NCBI GenBank assembly: GCA_003797895.1
Contig: RKQB01000005.1
Location: forward strand, 124,001-188,000
DNA: 64,000 nt
Direction: 5' to 3'
DNA from: Cyclobacteriaceae bacterium YHN15
GTDB lineage: Bacteria > Bacteroidota > Bacteroidia > Cytophagales > Cyclobacteriaceae
Of this stretch, positions 24,876-36,300 are shown piece by piece. The notes under the pieces were generated by a model. The model saw only the letters and a list, made by a program, of their open reading frames with translations. It ran no database searches and was not told the origin of the DNA. Position numbers and translations under genes: made by a program. Every line of letters starts with the position of its first letter. Within the stretch, counting starts at the first letter, position 1.

Positions 24876-26675
24876 TTATTTATTCTTTTTACTGGCTTCT
24901 GCCGCTTTCATGGCATCCTCCAGTTTTTGCTGAAATTTAGACTTTTTCTTATTCACGTTCTTCTTTTTATGCTCTTCGATTTTTTCCCTGATCTTGGTGT
25001 CATCTACAAATAACTTGATCAATGCCTGTTGCCCAAAGGTTACCATATTTGAAACAAAATAATAAAAACTTAATGCGGCGGGGAAAGAATTCAAAACAAA
25101 CATGAATACTACCGGCATGATATAACCCAGATTTTTCATAGGCCCGGTTTGCGCCGTCAACTGATTGTTGAAATGTGTATAAGCTATTTGGGAAACCGTC
25201 ATCAACAAGGTAAATAAACTGACATGAGATCCATAGAAGGGTATGGTGAAAGGGAGCCTCAATATGGAATCATAGGTAGAAAGGTCATGCGCCCAAAGAA
25301 ATGATTCCTGACGGAGTTCAATAGAATTGGGGAAGAAAAAGAACATCGCAAAAAGAAATGGCATTTGCAGTACCATAGGAAGACAGCCGGAAATTGGACT
25401 TACTCCCAATTGACCGAAAAGCTTCATCTGCTCCTGCTGCATTTTTGTTGGATCTTCTCCGTATTTTTCCTTCAATTCATCGATTTCAGGCTTAATAACC
25501 CTCATTTTGGCCATCCCTATATAGGATTTATAGGTTAATGGGAACAAAGCCAATTTGATGATGAGTACAATTAGGATGATAATCACACCATAGTTTGTAA
25601 AGTATTTTTCCAAGAATTGGAATAGGTTTACAATGATGTATTTGTTTACCCAGCTCACAAAGAAATACCCCATATCCACATTGTTTTCAAACCCTTCTGT
25701 GACACGCTTGAGGATATTATAATTGTTGGGACCGAAATAATAACTCAATTCAGCTTTTCCGTTTTCCAAAGGAAGTACTAATTTGGCGTTCATATTTTTG
25801 ATGGAAAGAGTATCTCCAGGAGTGTCTTGTTGAACAAATCCTGAACTAAAACTGTTTCCGGCAATTACGGCAGCGGTAAAGAAACGCTGACTGAAACTGA
25901 CCCATTTTAAGGGTTCTTTAATTTCAGCATTATCTGAATCAGAAGTGAGGCTTAAATCATCATGTGAACCTGAAGAAGTAAAGAAATTGATATTTGTTTT
26001 TCTCCTGGATTCCTCAATATCTTCTTCCTGTCTTAATAACCGATCATCCCAATTTATTTGGATATTGGAATCTGTTAAATTTCCTGAAAGGCCTGAAAAC
26101 TCCAGATATTTTTCCAAGGTGTATTGACCTTCCCGTAAAGAATAAGTTCTGTTGATTCTTCCGGAACCTGTTTGGGCGGTGAAGGTTAAAATACCTGCAT
26201 TTACCCCATCTATCTCACTGCTTGATAGGGTAGGATTAAAATAAAACAGATTGAGGCTCAATGGACCTTTATCTGTTTGTATAGTGTAATCTATATCTGA
26301 ACTTTTCTCATCTAAGATCAGGAGTGGTCTTTGGTCCCAGGTTTTGTATCCCTTTAATTCCACTTTGGTGATTTCTCCTCCCTTTGTGGAAAAAGTGACT
26401 ATCATCTTATCATTTTCAAGACTTACTTCCTCTTCCAAGCCTTTTGTCATGGCAGCAAAAACTCCAAACTGTCTTTGAGCAATAAGGTCTTGTATACTAT
26501 CCTGTTCTACGATTTCCTGAACAGCAACTTTTCCTGGGGTTTCTTTAGAAATGATATTTTCTGGAATCTCACCCTGCTCCGCAGGTTGTGGTTCGGGGGT
26601 ACTGGCAAAGAATAGCGAATATACCAGCAGTACTGCTGCGAATAGGATTAATCCTGTCGCTTGGTTTCTATCCAT
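24876..26675 (-). CDS. yidC: Membrane protein insertase YidC
   Basis: This 599-residue inner-membrane protein inserts and folds membrane proteins. The first transmembrane helix is at residues 7-25 (ATGLILFAAVLLVYSLFF), followed by a large periplasmic beta domain to about residue 345. The conserved insertase core follows: YGVIIILIVLIIKLALFPLT, KMRVIKPEIDELKEKYG, the SGCLPMVLQMPFLFAMF segment and FNSFPAALSFYYF-like helices. A basic C-terminal tail rich in Lys could contact ribosomes. The protein is of the long Gram-negative type. It follows pyrG after a 98-base gap and has its own terminator. Confidence 0.97.
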   Translation of the reverse strand: MDRNQATGLILFAAVLLVYSLFFASTPEPQPAEQGEIPENIISKETPGKVAVQEIVEQDSIQDLIAQRQFGVFAAMTKGLEEEVSLENDKMIVTFSTKGGEITKVELKGYKTWDQRPLLILDEKSSDIDYTIQTDKGPLSLNLFYFNPTLSSSEIDGVNAGILTFTAQTGSGRINRTYSLREGQYTLEKYLEFSGLSGNLTDSNIQINWDDRLLRQEEDIEESRRKTNINFFTSSGSHDDLSLTSDSDNAEIKEPLKWVSFSQRFFTAAVIAGNSFSSGFVQQDTPGDTLSIKNMNAKLVLPLENGKAELSYYFGPNNYNILKRVTEGFENNVDMGYFFVSWVNKYIIVNLFQFLEKYFTNYGVIIILIVLIIKLALFPLTYKSYIGMAKMRVIKPEIDELKEKYGEDPTKMQQEQMKLFGQLGVSPISGCLPMVLQMPFLFAMFFFFPNSIELRQESFLWAHDLSTYDSILRLPFTIPFYGSHVSLFTLLMTVSQIAYTHFNNQLTAQTGPMKNLGYIMPVVFMFVLNSFPAALSFYYFVSNMVTFGQQALIKLFVDDTKIREKIEEHKKKNVNKKKSKFQQKLEDAMKAAEASKKNK

Positions 26676-26773
26676 AGGGTTAATATTATTGGCCTGTTAT
26701 AAAAAAGAGGTGTTTGAAATAAACCAATTATTGGTATTTATATTTTACAACCTTTCCCATTCAGGATCCAGAA

Positions 26774-28531
<1,758 letters not shown>

Positions 28532-28620
28532 TTAGAAGGGATTAGGTTCGAGACATATTATAATCATAAGTTTTCCAAACTTCAGTTTTCAATCCTTTTC
28601 TTTAAATTATTAGATTCAAA

Positions 28621-29919
28621 TCAGTAATTTTCTTTAATGAAGAGCATTACTTTTTCCATTTCTCTTCTGATTTCGGACGCCTTGTTGAGGTAATTGTTAT
28701 TCATAAAAGCAAAGGCATATAGTTTTCCTGAATTGCCTTTTACCAATCCGACCAATGCATGGTGATTACTAATGGTTCCTGTTTTGGCAAAAACATAAGG
28801 CCTAGGGGCTTTATAATTGTTTTTTAAAGTGCCATTGATTCCACCTTGTGGCAATAATTGCATCAACTCATTTCTTGGCAATAAATTATCCAGCTTGACC
28901 ATGAGGGTAATCATAGACCGGGGAGTGACCAAATTGTGTCTCGAAAGGCCAGATCCATCCACCCACTGTGGAGCATCCGGAAAATCTGCCATGTGGTTTT
29001 TCTTGATATAGTCAATTGCTCTTTCGCTGTTCAATTCGTTGAACAATACATCTGAAACCATCATCAAGATTTGTTCTGCTATGAAATTATCGCTTTCCTG
29101 AAGCATCTCCCTCCAAAGGGGTTTGATTGAACCCCCTTTAAAAACCCTGGCATTCCCCGGTATGTGTTGTTTAGTCAGTGATACTGACTTCCCTAAACTT
29201 TCTTCCAATAATTTTGCCATAAGATCAGGGCTTGTAATAAAAGGAAGGGTAGAAAATTGGTTAATGTATAATGGTGGGTTATAATAGAAAGTATTTGAAA
29301 TAAAATCCCTTTGCACCCCACGAATTTCTTTATCACTCTTGGATAACATTGAATTGAATAAGGGTATATTGGAAACAGGTACTTTATTGGTATTGGTAAA
29401 TGTGACGATATTACCGTAAACAGGAAACGGGGACCGTTCGGGAGAATAAGAGAAATAATAATCATCCCACTGCCAACCGTAGCCAAAGGGAGTATCTTTC
29501 CAGTTTTCCAGAGAAAAATTTATTTTGTTATAAGGTTTGAAAAACTCGACCAATTTCGGCTGAGGAACAGAAGAATATTTCCAGGAGGGATCACCTGATC
29601 CCCAAATGGTGATTTCATTTCCATTATTGACGTAACGGAATGAAACTGTACTGTCCCGAAGGATCAAAACTGAAGCATAGAATGTCAAAAGTTTGGTTGT
29701 GGACGCCGGGATAAAGTTCATATGACTGTTTTTTTCATATTGAACCCATTGACTGTCCAGGTCATACAACATGAATCCCGTTAAATGATTGTCAAAAAAA
29801 GAGTTTTCACCTAATAACTCATCGAGCATTTCAAATCTACTCCGAATTTCAGTGGATTGCGCATATAATTGAACACTGAATAAAATTAAAACAGCAATTA
29901 AAAAGCTTCGTAATCTCAT
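28621..29919 (-). CDS. D-alanyl-D-alanine carboxypeptidase, PBP4 (peptidase S13) family
   Basis: This 432-residue protein has a signal peptide (MRLRSFLIAVLILFSVQLYAQ) and the three penicillin-binding motifs: STTK in IPASTTKLLTF near residue 90, SGLSRHN in VDGSGLSRHNLV near residue 320, and KTGT in FAKTGTISNH near residue 380. It trims peptidoglycan peptides in the periplasm. The extra domain between the first two motifs is compact. Its start overlaps the stop of the DUF423 gene (ATGA), so the two are coupled. Family certain; whether it acts mainly as a carboxypeptidase or endopeptidase is unknown. Confidence 0.92.
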   Translation of the reverse strand: MRLRSFLIAVLILFSVQLYAQSTEIRSRFEMLDELLGENSFFDNHLTGFMLYDLDSQWVQYEKNSHMNFIPASTTKLLTFYASVLILRDSTVSFRYVNNGNEITIWGSGDPSWKYSSVPQPKLVEFFKPYNKINFSLENWKDTPFGYGWQWDDYYFSYSPERSPFPVYGNIVTFTNTNKVPVSNIPLFNSMLSKSDKEIRGVQRDFISNTFYYNPPLYINQFSTLPFITSPDLMAKLLEESLGKSVSLTKQHIPGNARVFKGGSIKPLWREMLQESDNFIAEQILMMVSDVLFNELNSERAIDYIKKNHMADFPDAPQWVDGSGLSRHNLVTPRSMITLMVKLDNLLPRNELMQLLPQGGINGTLKNNYKAPRPYVFAKTGTISNHHALVGLVKGNSGKLYAFAFMNNNYLNKASEIRREMEKVMLFIKENY

Positions 29920-30299
29920 GAATTTTCACCTTTTGCTAACCAAATCAAAGACATCCAACCATAGATGAAAGCTACACCACCTATAGGTGTAATGGCACCG
30001 AGCCAAACTATTCCTGTTAAAGAAAGAATATACAGTGAACCCGAGAAGATCATAATTCCCAGGAAAAGTGACCAGATAATCCTTTTTAGGTATTTTCTTT
30101 CAGGTTGGATATTTAACCAAATAGCAATGGACAAAATAGCAATAGCATGGTAAAAATGGTATTTTACGGCAGTTTCAAAAGTTTCCACTCGTGAATGGTT
30201 TTCCAGGATAGGTTGAAGTCCATGGGCTCCAAAGGCTCCAATACCAACGGCCAATGCACCTAAAATGCCTGCTATCTGAATATATCTATGATTTTTCAT
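29916..30299 (-). CDS. DUF423 family inner-membrane protein
   Basis: I place the start at 30299 (MKNHRYIQIAGILGAL), giving 127 residues and 7 bases of spacing from the upstream gene; an earlier ATG would overlap that gene. The protein has four hydrophobic segments and the DUF423 landmarks GALAVGIGAFGAHGL, TAVKYHFYHAIAIL and FSGSLYILSLTG, TPIGGVAFIYGW. The function of the family (YgdD/YwdK) is unknown. It overlaps the PBP4-family gene at its 3' end, so they are probably one operon with the YggS gene in front. Confidence 0.9.
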   Translation of the reverse strand: MKNHRYIQIAGILGALAVGIGAFGAHGLQPILENHSRVETFETAVKYHFYHAIAILSIAIWLNIQPERKYLKRIIWSLFLGIMIFSGSLYILSLTGIVWLGAITPIGGVAFIYGWMSLIWLAKGENS

Positions 30300-30306
30300 T
30301 TTACTT

Positions 30307-30975
30307 TTAATTTCTTTCCCCAAAAATTGCAGTACCTATTCTTACCATTGTGCTTCCTTCCTCTTGGGCAATCAAATAATCTCCACTCATCCCCATAGAT
30401 AGTTCTTTTAGATTAAAGTTGTCAGGAAGGTCTCTTTTTCTTAATTTTTCAAAAAGGGCTTTGAGCATTGAAAATTCTGATCTGATCTGCTTTTCATTCT
30501 CTGTGAATGTGGCCATTCCCATAAGTCCGCTAATCTCTATATGTTTGAGTTGATGTATTTCTTCTGATGACAACAAGAATTCAAGCTCTTCCTCATTAAA
30601 ACCAAATTTGGTATCCTCCATGGCTATATGGATCTGCAGCAAGCAGGAAATAATTCTCCCGTTTTTTTCTGCTTGCTTATCGATTTCCTGCAGTAACCTT
30701 AAGGAATCCACTGCATGGATCATATAAACAAAAGGAGCAATATATTTAACTTTGTTACGCTGTAAATGACCAATCATGTGCCACCTTATATCTTTTGGCA
30801 TTTGGAATTGCTTTTCAACCAATTCCTGCACTTTGTTTTCCCCAAAATCACGGATTCCAGCCTCATAGGCTTCTTTAAGGATAGAGACCGGCTTAGTTTT
30901 GCTTACAGCAATCAGAAGGCAGGAGGAATTAATAAAAGTTTTTTTTAAATTAATTAAATTTTCTTTAACAGGCAT
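30307..30975 (-). CDS. YggS/PROSC-family pyridoxal phosphate-binding protein
   Basis: I use the ATG at 30975 (MPVKENLINLKKTF, 222 residues), which fits the family's N-terminal helix; an ATG 21 bases earlier is also possible. It is a PLP-binding TIM-barrel protein: LLIAVSKTKPVS holds the lysine that binds PLP, followed by DFGENKVQEL, WHMIGHLQRNKVKY, and the late LSMGMSGDYLIAQEEGSTMVRIGTAIFG. Such proteins keep the free PLP pool in balance and have no known enzymatic activity. Divergent promoters lie between it and the GH3 gene. Confidence 0.93.
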   Translation of the reverse strand: MPVKENLINLKKTFINSSCLLIAVSKTKPVSILKEAYEAGIRDFGENKVQELVEKQFQMPKDIRWHMIGHLQRNKVKYIAPFVYMIHAVDSLRLLQEIDKQAEKNGRIISCLLQIHIAMEDTKFGFNEEELEFLLSSEEIHQLKHIEISGLMGMATFTENEKQIRSEFSMLKALFEKLRKRDLPDNFNLKELSMGMSGDYLIAQEEGSTMVRIGTAIFGERN

Positions 30976-30980
30976 TCTTA

Positions 30981-31022
30981 TAAATTTGATATCCAAGAGT
31001 TAAATTCTGGTAGACAAAGATA
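30981..31022. promoter_or_regulatory. Divergent -7 boxes for the YggS and GH3-family genes
   Basis: TAAATTTG at 30981-30988 on the plus strand points at the GH3 gene, and TATCTTTG at 31015-31022 on the minus strand points at the YggS gene. Both match TAnnTTTG, but neither has a clear TTG at the -33 position. The minus-strand box supports the later YggS start. Confidence 0.35.
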
Positions 31023-32572
31023 TGGCGTTATTAGGTACATTACTAAAAAAAGGGATCAGATTAAGGGAATCTTTGGAGCAGGAATACAGCAGTCCCTTAG
31101 AGCTTCAAAAGCTTGAGCTTAAAAAACTATTGATCCAGGCAAAAGAAACTGAGTTTGGGAAAAAGCACCACTTTGATCTGATATTGAAAGAATTCAAAAA
31201 GCCAAACAAGGACTTTTACCGTGCATTCAGCAGCATGGTTCCTATTTACAATTACGAAAAAATTTACAATGAATGGTGGTACCGTCTGAAAGCAGGGGAG
31301 AAAAATATCACTTGGCCAGGTGCCATCCGTTATTTTGCACTTACATCAGGCACATCCGGTGCCTCTTCAAAGTATATTCCCATTTCCAGAGAAATGGTAA
31401 AAGCTATAAGGAAAACTGGGGTAAGGCAGATTTTATCCCTTTCAAAATACGAACTACCGGATTCACTTTTTGCAAAAGGAATATTAATGCTAGGAGGCAG
31501 TACAGATCTCGAGTTTAATGGCACCTACTTTTCCGGAGATCTCAGTGGTATTACCACTGGAAGATTACCTATCTGGTTTCAACGCTTTTATAAGCCTGGA
31601 AAACAGATTTCAAGGAATAAAAATTGGGGAGATAAATTAGAGCAAATTGTGGATATGGCTCCAAAATGGGATATAGGAATTATTGTCGGAGTCCCTGCTT
31701 GGTTACAGATTCTATTGGAAAAAATCATAGAGCGGTATCAACTTAAAACTATTCATGACCTTTGGCCAAACCTTGAAATCTTTGTACATGGAGGTGTAAG
31801 CTTTGAACCTTACAAAAGAGGGTTTGAAAAACTCCTTTCCAGACCTTTGATTTATATGGAGACTTATCTTGCTTCGGAAGGATTTTTGGCTTTCCAAGCC
31901 CTCCCGGACCGTCGATCGATGCGACTGGTGCTCAATAATGGGATTTTTTATGAATTTGTACCATTCAATGAAGAAAATTTTGATGAAAATGGGGAAATTT
32001 TCGATCACGTAAAACCCTTAAAAATAGATGAAGTCCAGGAGGGAATTGATTACGCATTAATGATAAGTACCTGTGCAGGGGCCTGGAGATATCAGATAGG
32101 CGATGTCGTTCGGTTTGAATCCATTGAGGAAAATGAAATTATAATTACAGGTAGGACCAAACATTTTCTAAGCCTGTGCGGAGAACACTTGTCTATGGAT
32201 AACATGAACCGTGCGATTGAATTGGTTTCTGAAAACATGAAATTGAATATTAGAGAGTTCACAGTCATGGGACTTCCTGATGGCTCTTTGTTCAGACACC
32301 AATGGTTTGTAGGTACGGATGACAAGGTTGATCCAGAGCAATTGATGACAAAAATTGACAATTATCTTAAAGACTTGAATGATGATTATATTACTGAAAG
32401 AAAACATGCTTTGAAGCGGGTAAACTGTACTGTCATTTCGCCTTCTTTGTTTTACGATTGGATGAGAATCCAAGGGAAAGAGGGAGGACAAAATAAGTTT
32501 CCAAGAGTTCTAAAAGGGGATAAAATGAATAATTGGTTAGCATTTTTGAAAACCAAAGAAATTCAACTATGA
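31022..32572 (+). CDS. GH3-family acyl-adenylating enzyme
   Basis: This 516-residue cytoplasmic protein belongs to the GH3 auxin-responsive family of the ANL superfamily. It has the ATP-binding loop TSGTSGASSKYIPIS near residue 110, the middle motif MVVGVPAWLQIL-like IIVGVPAWLQ near 220, YLASEGFLAFQ near 285, and the hinge YRYQIGDVVRFE-type motif (WRYQIGDVVRFES) near 360, followed by ITGRTKHFLSLCGEHL. Plant relatives conjugate amino acids to jasmonate or auxin; bacterial members are common in Bacteroidota with unknown substrates. The stop overlaps the start of a LysE-type exporter gene (ATGA), so the pair is coupled. Confidence 0.9.
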   Translation: MALLGTLLKKGIRLRESLEQEYSSPLELQKLELKKLLIQAKETEFGKKHHFDLILKEFKKPNKDFYRAFSSMVPIYNYEKIYNEWWYRLKAGEKNITWPGAIRYFALTSGTSGASSKYIPISREMVKAIRKTGVRQILSLSKYELPDSLFAKGILMLGGSTDLEFNGTYFSGDLSGITTGRLPIWFQRFYKPGKQISRNKNWGDKLEQIVDMAPKWDIGIIVGVPAWLQILLEKIIERYQLKTIHDLWPNLEIFVHGGVSFEPYKRGFEKLLSRPLIYMETYLASEGFLAFQALPDRRSMRLVLNNGIFYEFVPFNEENFDENGEIFDHVKPLKIDEVQEGIDYALMISTCAGAWRYQIGDVVRFESIEENEIIITGRTKHFLSLCGEHLSMDNMNRAIELVSENMKLNIREFTVMGLPDGSLFRHQWFVGTDDKVDPEQLMTKIDNYLKDLNDDYITERKHALKRVNCTVISPSLFYDWMRIQGKEGGQNKFPRVLKGDKMNNWLAFLKTKEIQL

Positions 32573-33189
32573 ATCAGGCTTTTGTTGAAGGGTTTAGCAT
32601 GGGGCTTTTGCTTTCAGCAATGATAGGCCCTGTTTTTTTCACTCTTGTTCAGAGTAGTTTGGAAAATGGATTTCGTTATGCTGCAATTTTAGCTTTGGGG
32701 ATATTGATCAGTGATTTACTATATGTAATTGTTACTTATTTTGGTATCAGTTTTTTAGCAAAATTCCCTAATTTTCAAATTTTCTTAGCATTGGGAGGTG
32801 GGATTGTTTTGATCGGTTTTGGTGTGGCAACTTTTTTTAAAAAAAATAAGGAGAGACCCAATACTGGCGGTTTACCAGTATTAAAAAGTAAAAAACGTAA
32901 TGGATTTATTAAAGGGTTCAGTATTAATGGTATTAATCCATTTGTTTTACTTTTTTGGATTTCAGTGGCAGGGCTTGTCAGCATCAATGAAGATTATGCT
33001 AAAACAGATGTGGGTCTTTATTACGCAGGAATATTAATCACTGTATTTTGTATTGATTTGTTGAAGGCTTTTGTAGCCAAAAAACTTAGAAGTTTTGTAA
33101 CCCCAAAATTGATGGGCAGAATGAATAAAGCAGTAGGAATAGCCTTAATGTTTTTTGGATTGAGATTGTTTTGGTTTGCATTTAGTTAG
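32569..33189 (+). CDS. LysE/RhtB-family amino-acid exporter
   Basis: The ATG at 32569 overlaps the GH3 stop (ATGA) and gives 206 residues; an in-frame ATG 36 bases earlier lies inside the GH3 gene and is unlikely. Six hydrophobic segments and the family opening FSMGLLLSAMIGPVFFTLVQSSLENG are present, followed by FLALGGGIVLIGFGVATF, a short basic cytoplasmic loop (KSKKRNG), and GINPFVLLFW in the second half. LysE-type proteins export amino acids or their derivatives through the inner membrane. The coupling to a GH3 enzyme suggests export of an amino-acid-containing product, but that is inference. Confidence 0.9.
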   Translation: MNQAFVEGFSMGLLLSAMIGPVFFTLVQSSLENGFRYAAILALGILISDLLYVIVTYFGISFLAKFPNFQIFLALGGGIVLIGFGVATFFKKNKERPNTGGLPVLKSKKRNGFIKGFSINGINPFVLLFWISVAGLVSINEDYAKTDVGLYYAGILITVFCIDLLKAFVAKKLRSFVTPKLMGRMNKAVGIALMFFGLRLFWFAFS

Positions 33190-33312
33190 AATCCATTGTT
33201 TTTCTTTCTCCTATTGTTCAATAATGGGGATTACTTTACTTTTTTCTGCTGATCGGAAAGATTTTGCTTTAATCTCATGGAAATCCTCCTTTTACCTTTC
33301 CTTCCTAATCCT

Positions 33313-33320
33313 TACCTTTG
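33313..33320 (+). promoter_or_regulatory. Possible promoter -7 box of purL
   Basis: TACCTTTG matches TAnnTTTG and ends 32 bases before the purL ATG. The expected -33 site reads TTTT rather than TTTG, so the match is partial. Confidence 0.35.
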
Positions 33321-33352
33321 TGACTTCTTAAAAAGGCTTCAATAAACAGCAC

Positions 33353-36300
33353 ATGATCTTCTTTTTCCAATCCTCCAATAGCCTGGTTTATGCAGTACAG
33401 GCTAAACACCCTTTTTCCCAACAAGATATAGAGAAGCTGGGTTGGCTCTTTGGTGGCGCAGAAAATCTCAAATCAGATAAGGTTACCGGGGAGTTTGTTG
33501 GTCCAAGAAAAGAGATGATCACCCCTTGGTCTACCAATGCAATGGAAATAACCCTGAATATGGGCATATCAGGTATACAGAGGATTGAAGAATATTCTCG
33601 AATAAGAGAAGGAGATGAGATTGATCCCATGTTACAAAAAGTTTATGATGGGTTGGATCAGGATATTTTTGACATCCACATTCAGCCCGAGCCAATTATA
33701 CCGGTAAGGGATATAAAATCTTATAATCTGAAGGAAGGCTTGGCTCTAAGTGATGAAGAAGTTGACTATTTGGAAAATGTAAGTAAACAATTGGGTAGAT
33801 CTTTGACGGATTCTGAAGTGTTTGGTTTCAGTCAGGTAAATTCTGAACATTGCCGCCATAAAATCTTCAATGGGTCCTTTGTAATCGATGGAAAAGAAAA
33901 GGAAAAAACCCTGTTTCAATTAATAAAGGAGACTTCCAAAAGGCATCCCAATAAGATTGTATCAGCTTATAAGGACAATGTTGCCTTTGTTGAAGGCCCA
34001 AGAATTCAGCAATTTGCCCCCAAAACACAGGATAAGGCTGATTTTTTTGAGCCGGAAACTATTGATACAGTAATTTCGCTTAAAGCTGAAACACATAATT
34101 TTCCTACTACAGTTGAACCCTTTAATGGGGCGGCCACAGGTTCAGGAGGTGAAATCAGGGACAGGTTGGCAGGAGGTACCGCTTCTATTCCATTAGCAGG
34201 CACTGCGGTATACATGACATCCTATTCCCGTTCTGAAGAGGGGAGATTTTGGGAAAAAAATCTGAAGGAGAGAAAATGGTTGTACCAGACTCCAATGGAT
34301 ATTCTGATTAAAGCATCCAATGGTGCCAGTGATTTTGGCAATAAATTCGGTCAGCCATTGATTTGTGGATCTGTTCTGACTTTTGAACATGAAGAAGGTG
34401 GTAAATCCCATGGGTTTGATAAAGTAATTATGTTGGCAGGTGGGGTAGGATTTACCAGAAAAGAATATGCAAAGAAAAACGACCCAGGCAAAGGAGACAA
34501 GATCATTGTCATGGGTGGAGACAACTACCGCATAGGCATGGGGGGAGGTGCAGTATCTTCAGTAGCTACCGGTGAATTCAGCAATGCGATTGAATTGAAT
34601 GCCATTCAGCGTTCCAATCCGGAAATGCAAAAGAGGGTTTCCAATGTAATAAGAGCCATGGCAGAAAGCCATGAAAACCCTATCATATCCATTCATGATC
34701 ATGGAGCGGGAGGGCATTTAAACTGTCTTTCAGAATTGGTGGAAAGTACAGGGGGTACCATTCATTTGGATAAACTTCCAGTAGGTGATCCCACACTTTC
34801 TGCAAAAGAAATCATCGGTAATGAATCCCAGGAAAGGATGGGGATGGTGGTGAAGGAAAAGGATGTAGAAATGCTTCAGCGCATTGCTGAAAGGGAAAGG
34901 GCACCTTTTTATGTGGTTGGAGAAACTACTGGGGACATGCATTTCAGGTTTGAAAATATGCAAACTGGAGAAAAACCAGTTGATTGGAATCTTGCCTATA
35001 TGTTTGGCAGTTCACCAAAAACCATATTGGAAGACACTCCTCAGCATATCAGGTATGCTGAGCCGGCTTATTCAGCCGAACAATTGAAATCCTACATACA
35101 CGAAGTATTGCAATTGGAGGCAGTTGCTTGCAAAGATTGGTTAACCAATAAGGTGGACAGATCGGTCACAGGCCGAGTAGCCAAGCAACAGACTACTGGC
35201 GAGATCCAGCTTCCGCTGAACGATGTAGCTGTAATGGCTTTGGATTTTACCGGGCAAAAAGGTATTGCCACTTCCATAGGGCATGCTCCAATAGCGGCTT
35301 TGGCCAATCCGGAAGCGGGTTCCAGATTGGCTATTGCTGAAGCTTTAACAAATTTGGTTTGGGCACCGATCACAGACGGGTTGTCGGGAGTTTCTTTAAG
35401 TGCCAACTGGATGTGGCCTTCCAAAAATCCCGGAGAAAATGACAGGTTATACCGTGCCGTTGAAGCCATTTCTGACTTTGCGATTGAACTGGAAATCAAT
35501 GTGCCTACCGGAAAGGATTCATTGTCCATGACACAGAAATACCCAGGAGGGAAGACTGTTTACTCACCAGGAACTGTCATCATATCTACAGTAGGCGAAT
35601 GTTCAGATCCAAGGTTGACCGTATCACCTGACCTGAAACCTATTTCAGGGACCAAGGTGTACTATATTGATTTTTCAAGAGATACAGCAAAACTTGGAGG
35701 TTCAAGCTTGGCTCAGGTGCTTAATACAGTAGGCAATGAAACACCCGATGTGAAAGATAGCCAATACTTCAGCACGGCCTTTATGGTGATTCAGAAATTG
35801 ATAGAGAAAGGGGAAATCCTTGCCGGGCATGACATATCTTCTGGAGGATTGATCACTGCTTTAGTGGAAATGTGTTTCCCTTCCACTAAAGTAGGCTTGA
35901 AGGTGAAGGCAGATCGTCTGATGGAAAAAGACTTAGTAAAAGCACTTTTTGCAGAAAATCCAGGTGTATTGATCCAAGTGAAAAATATTGAGAGGACAAG
36001 GGCAGTCCTTGAAAATTACGGTATTTCTTATATTTCAATAGCAGATGTGAGCTTAGATGGGAAAGTGGAAATTTTGAACACTGATTTAAATTTGGAAGTT
36101 GCTGAACTTAGAGATACCTGGTTTAAGTCTTCCTACCTTTTGGACAAGAAGCAAAGTGGAGAGAAATTGGCATTGGACCGATTTAATAATTATAAAATTC
36201 AGCCTCTACATTACAGGTTCGGAGAGAGTTGGGAAGGAAGCTTTGATACTTTTGGATTGAATCCTTACCGGAAAGAAGCCTCAGGTAAAAGAGCCGCCAT

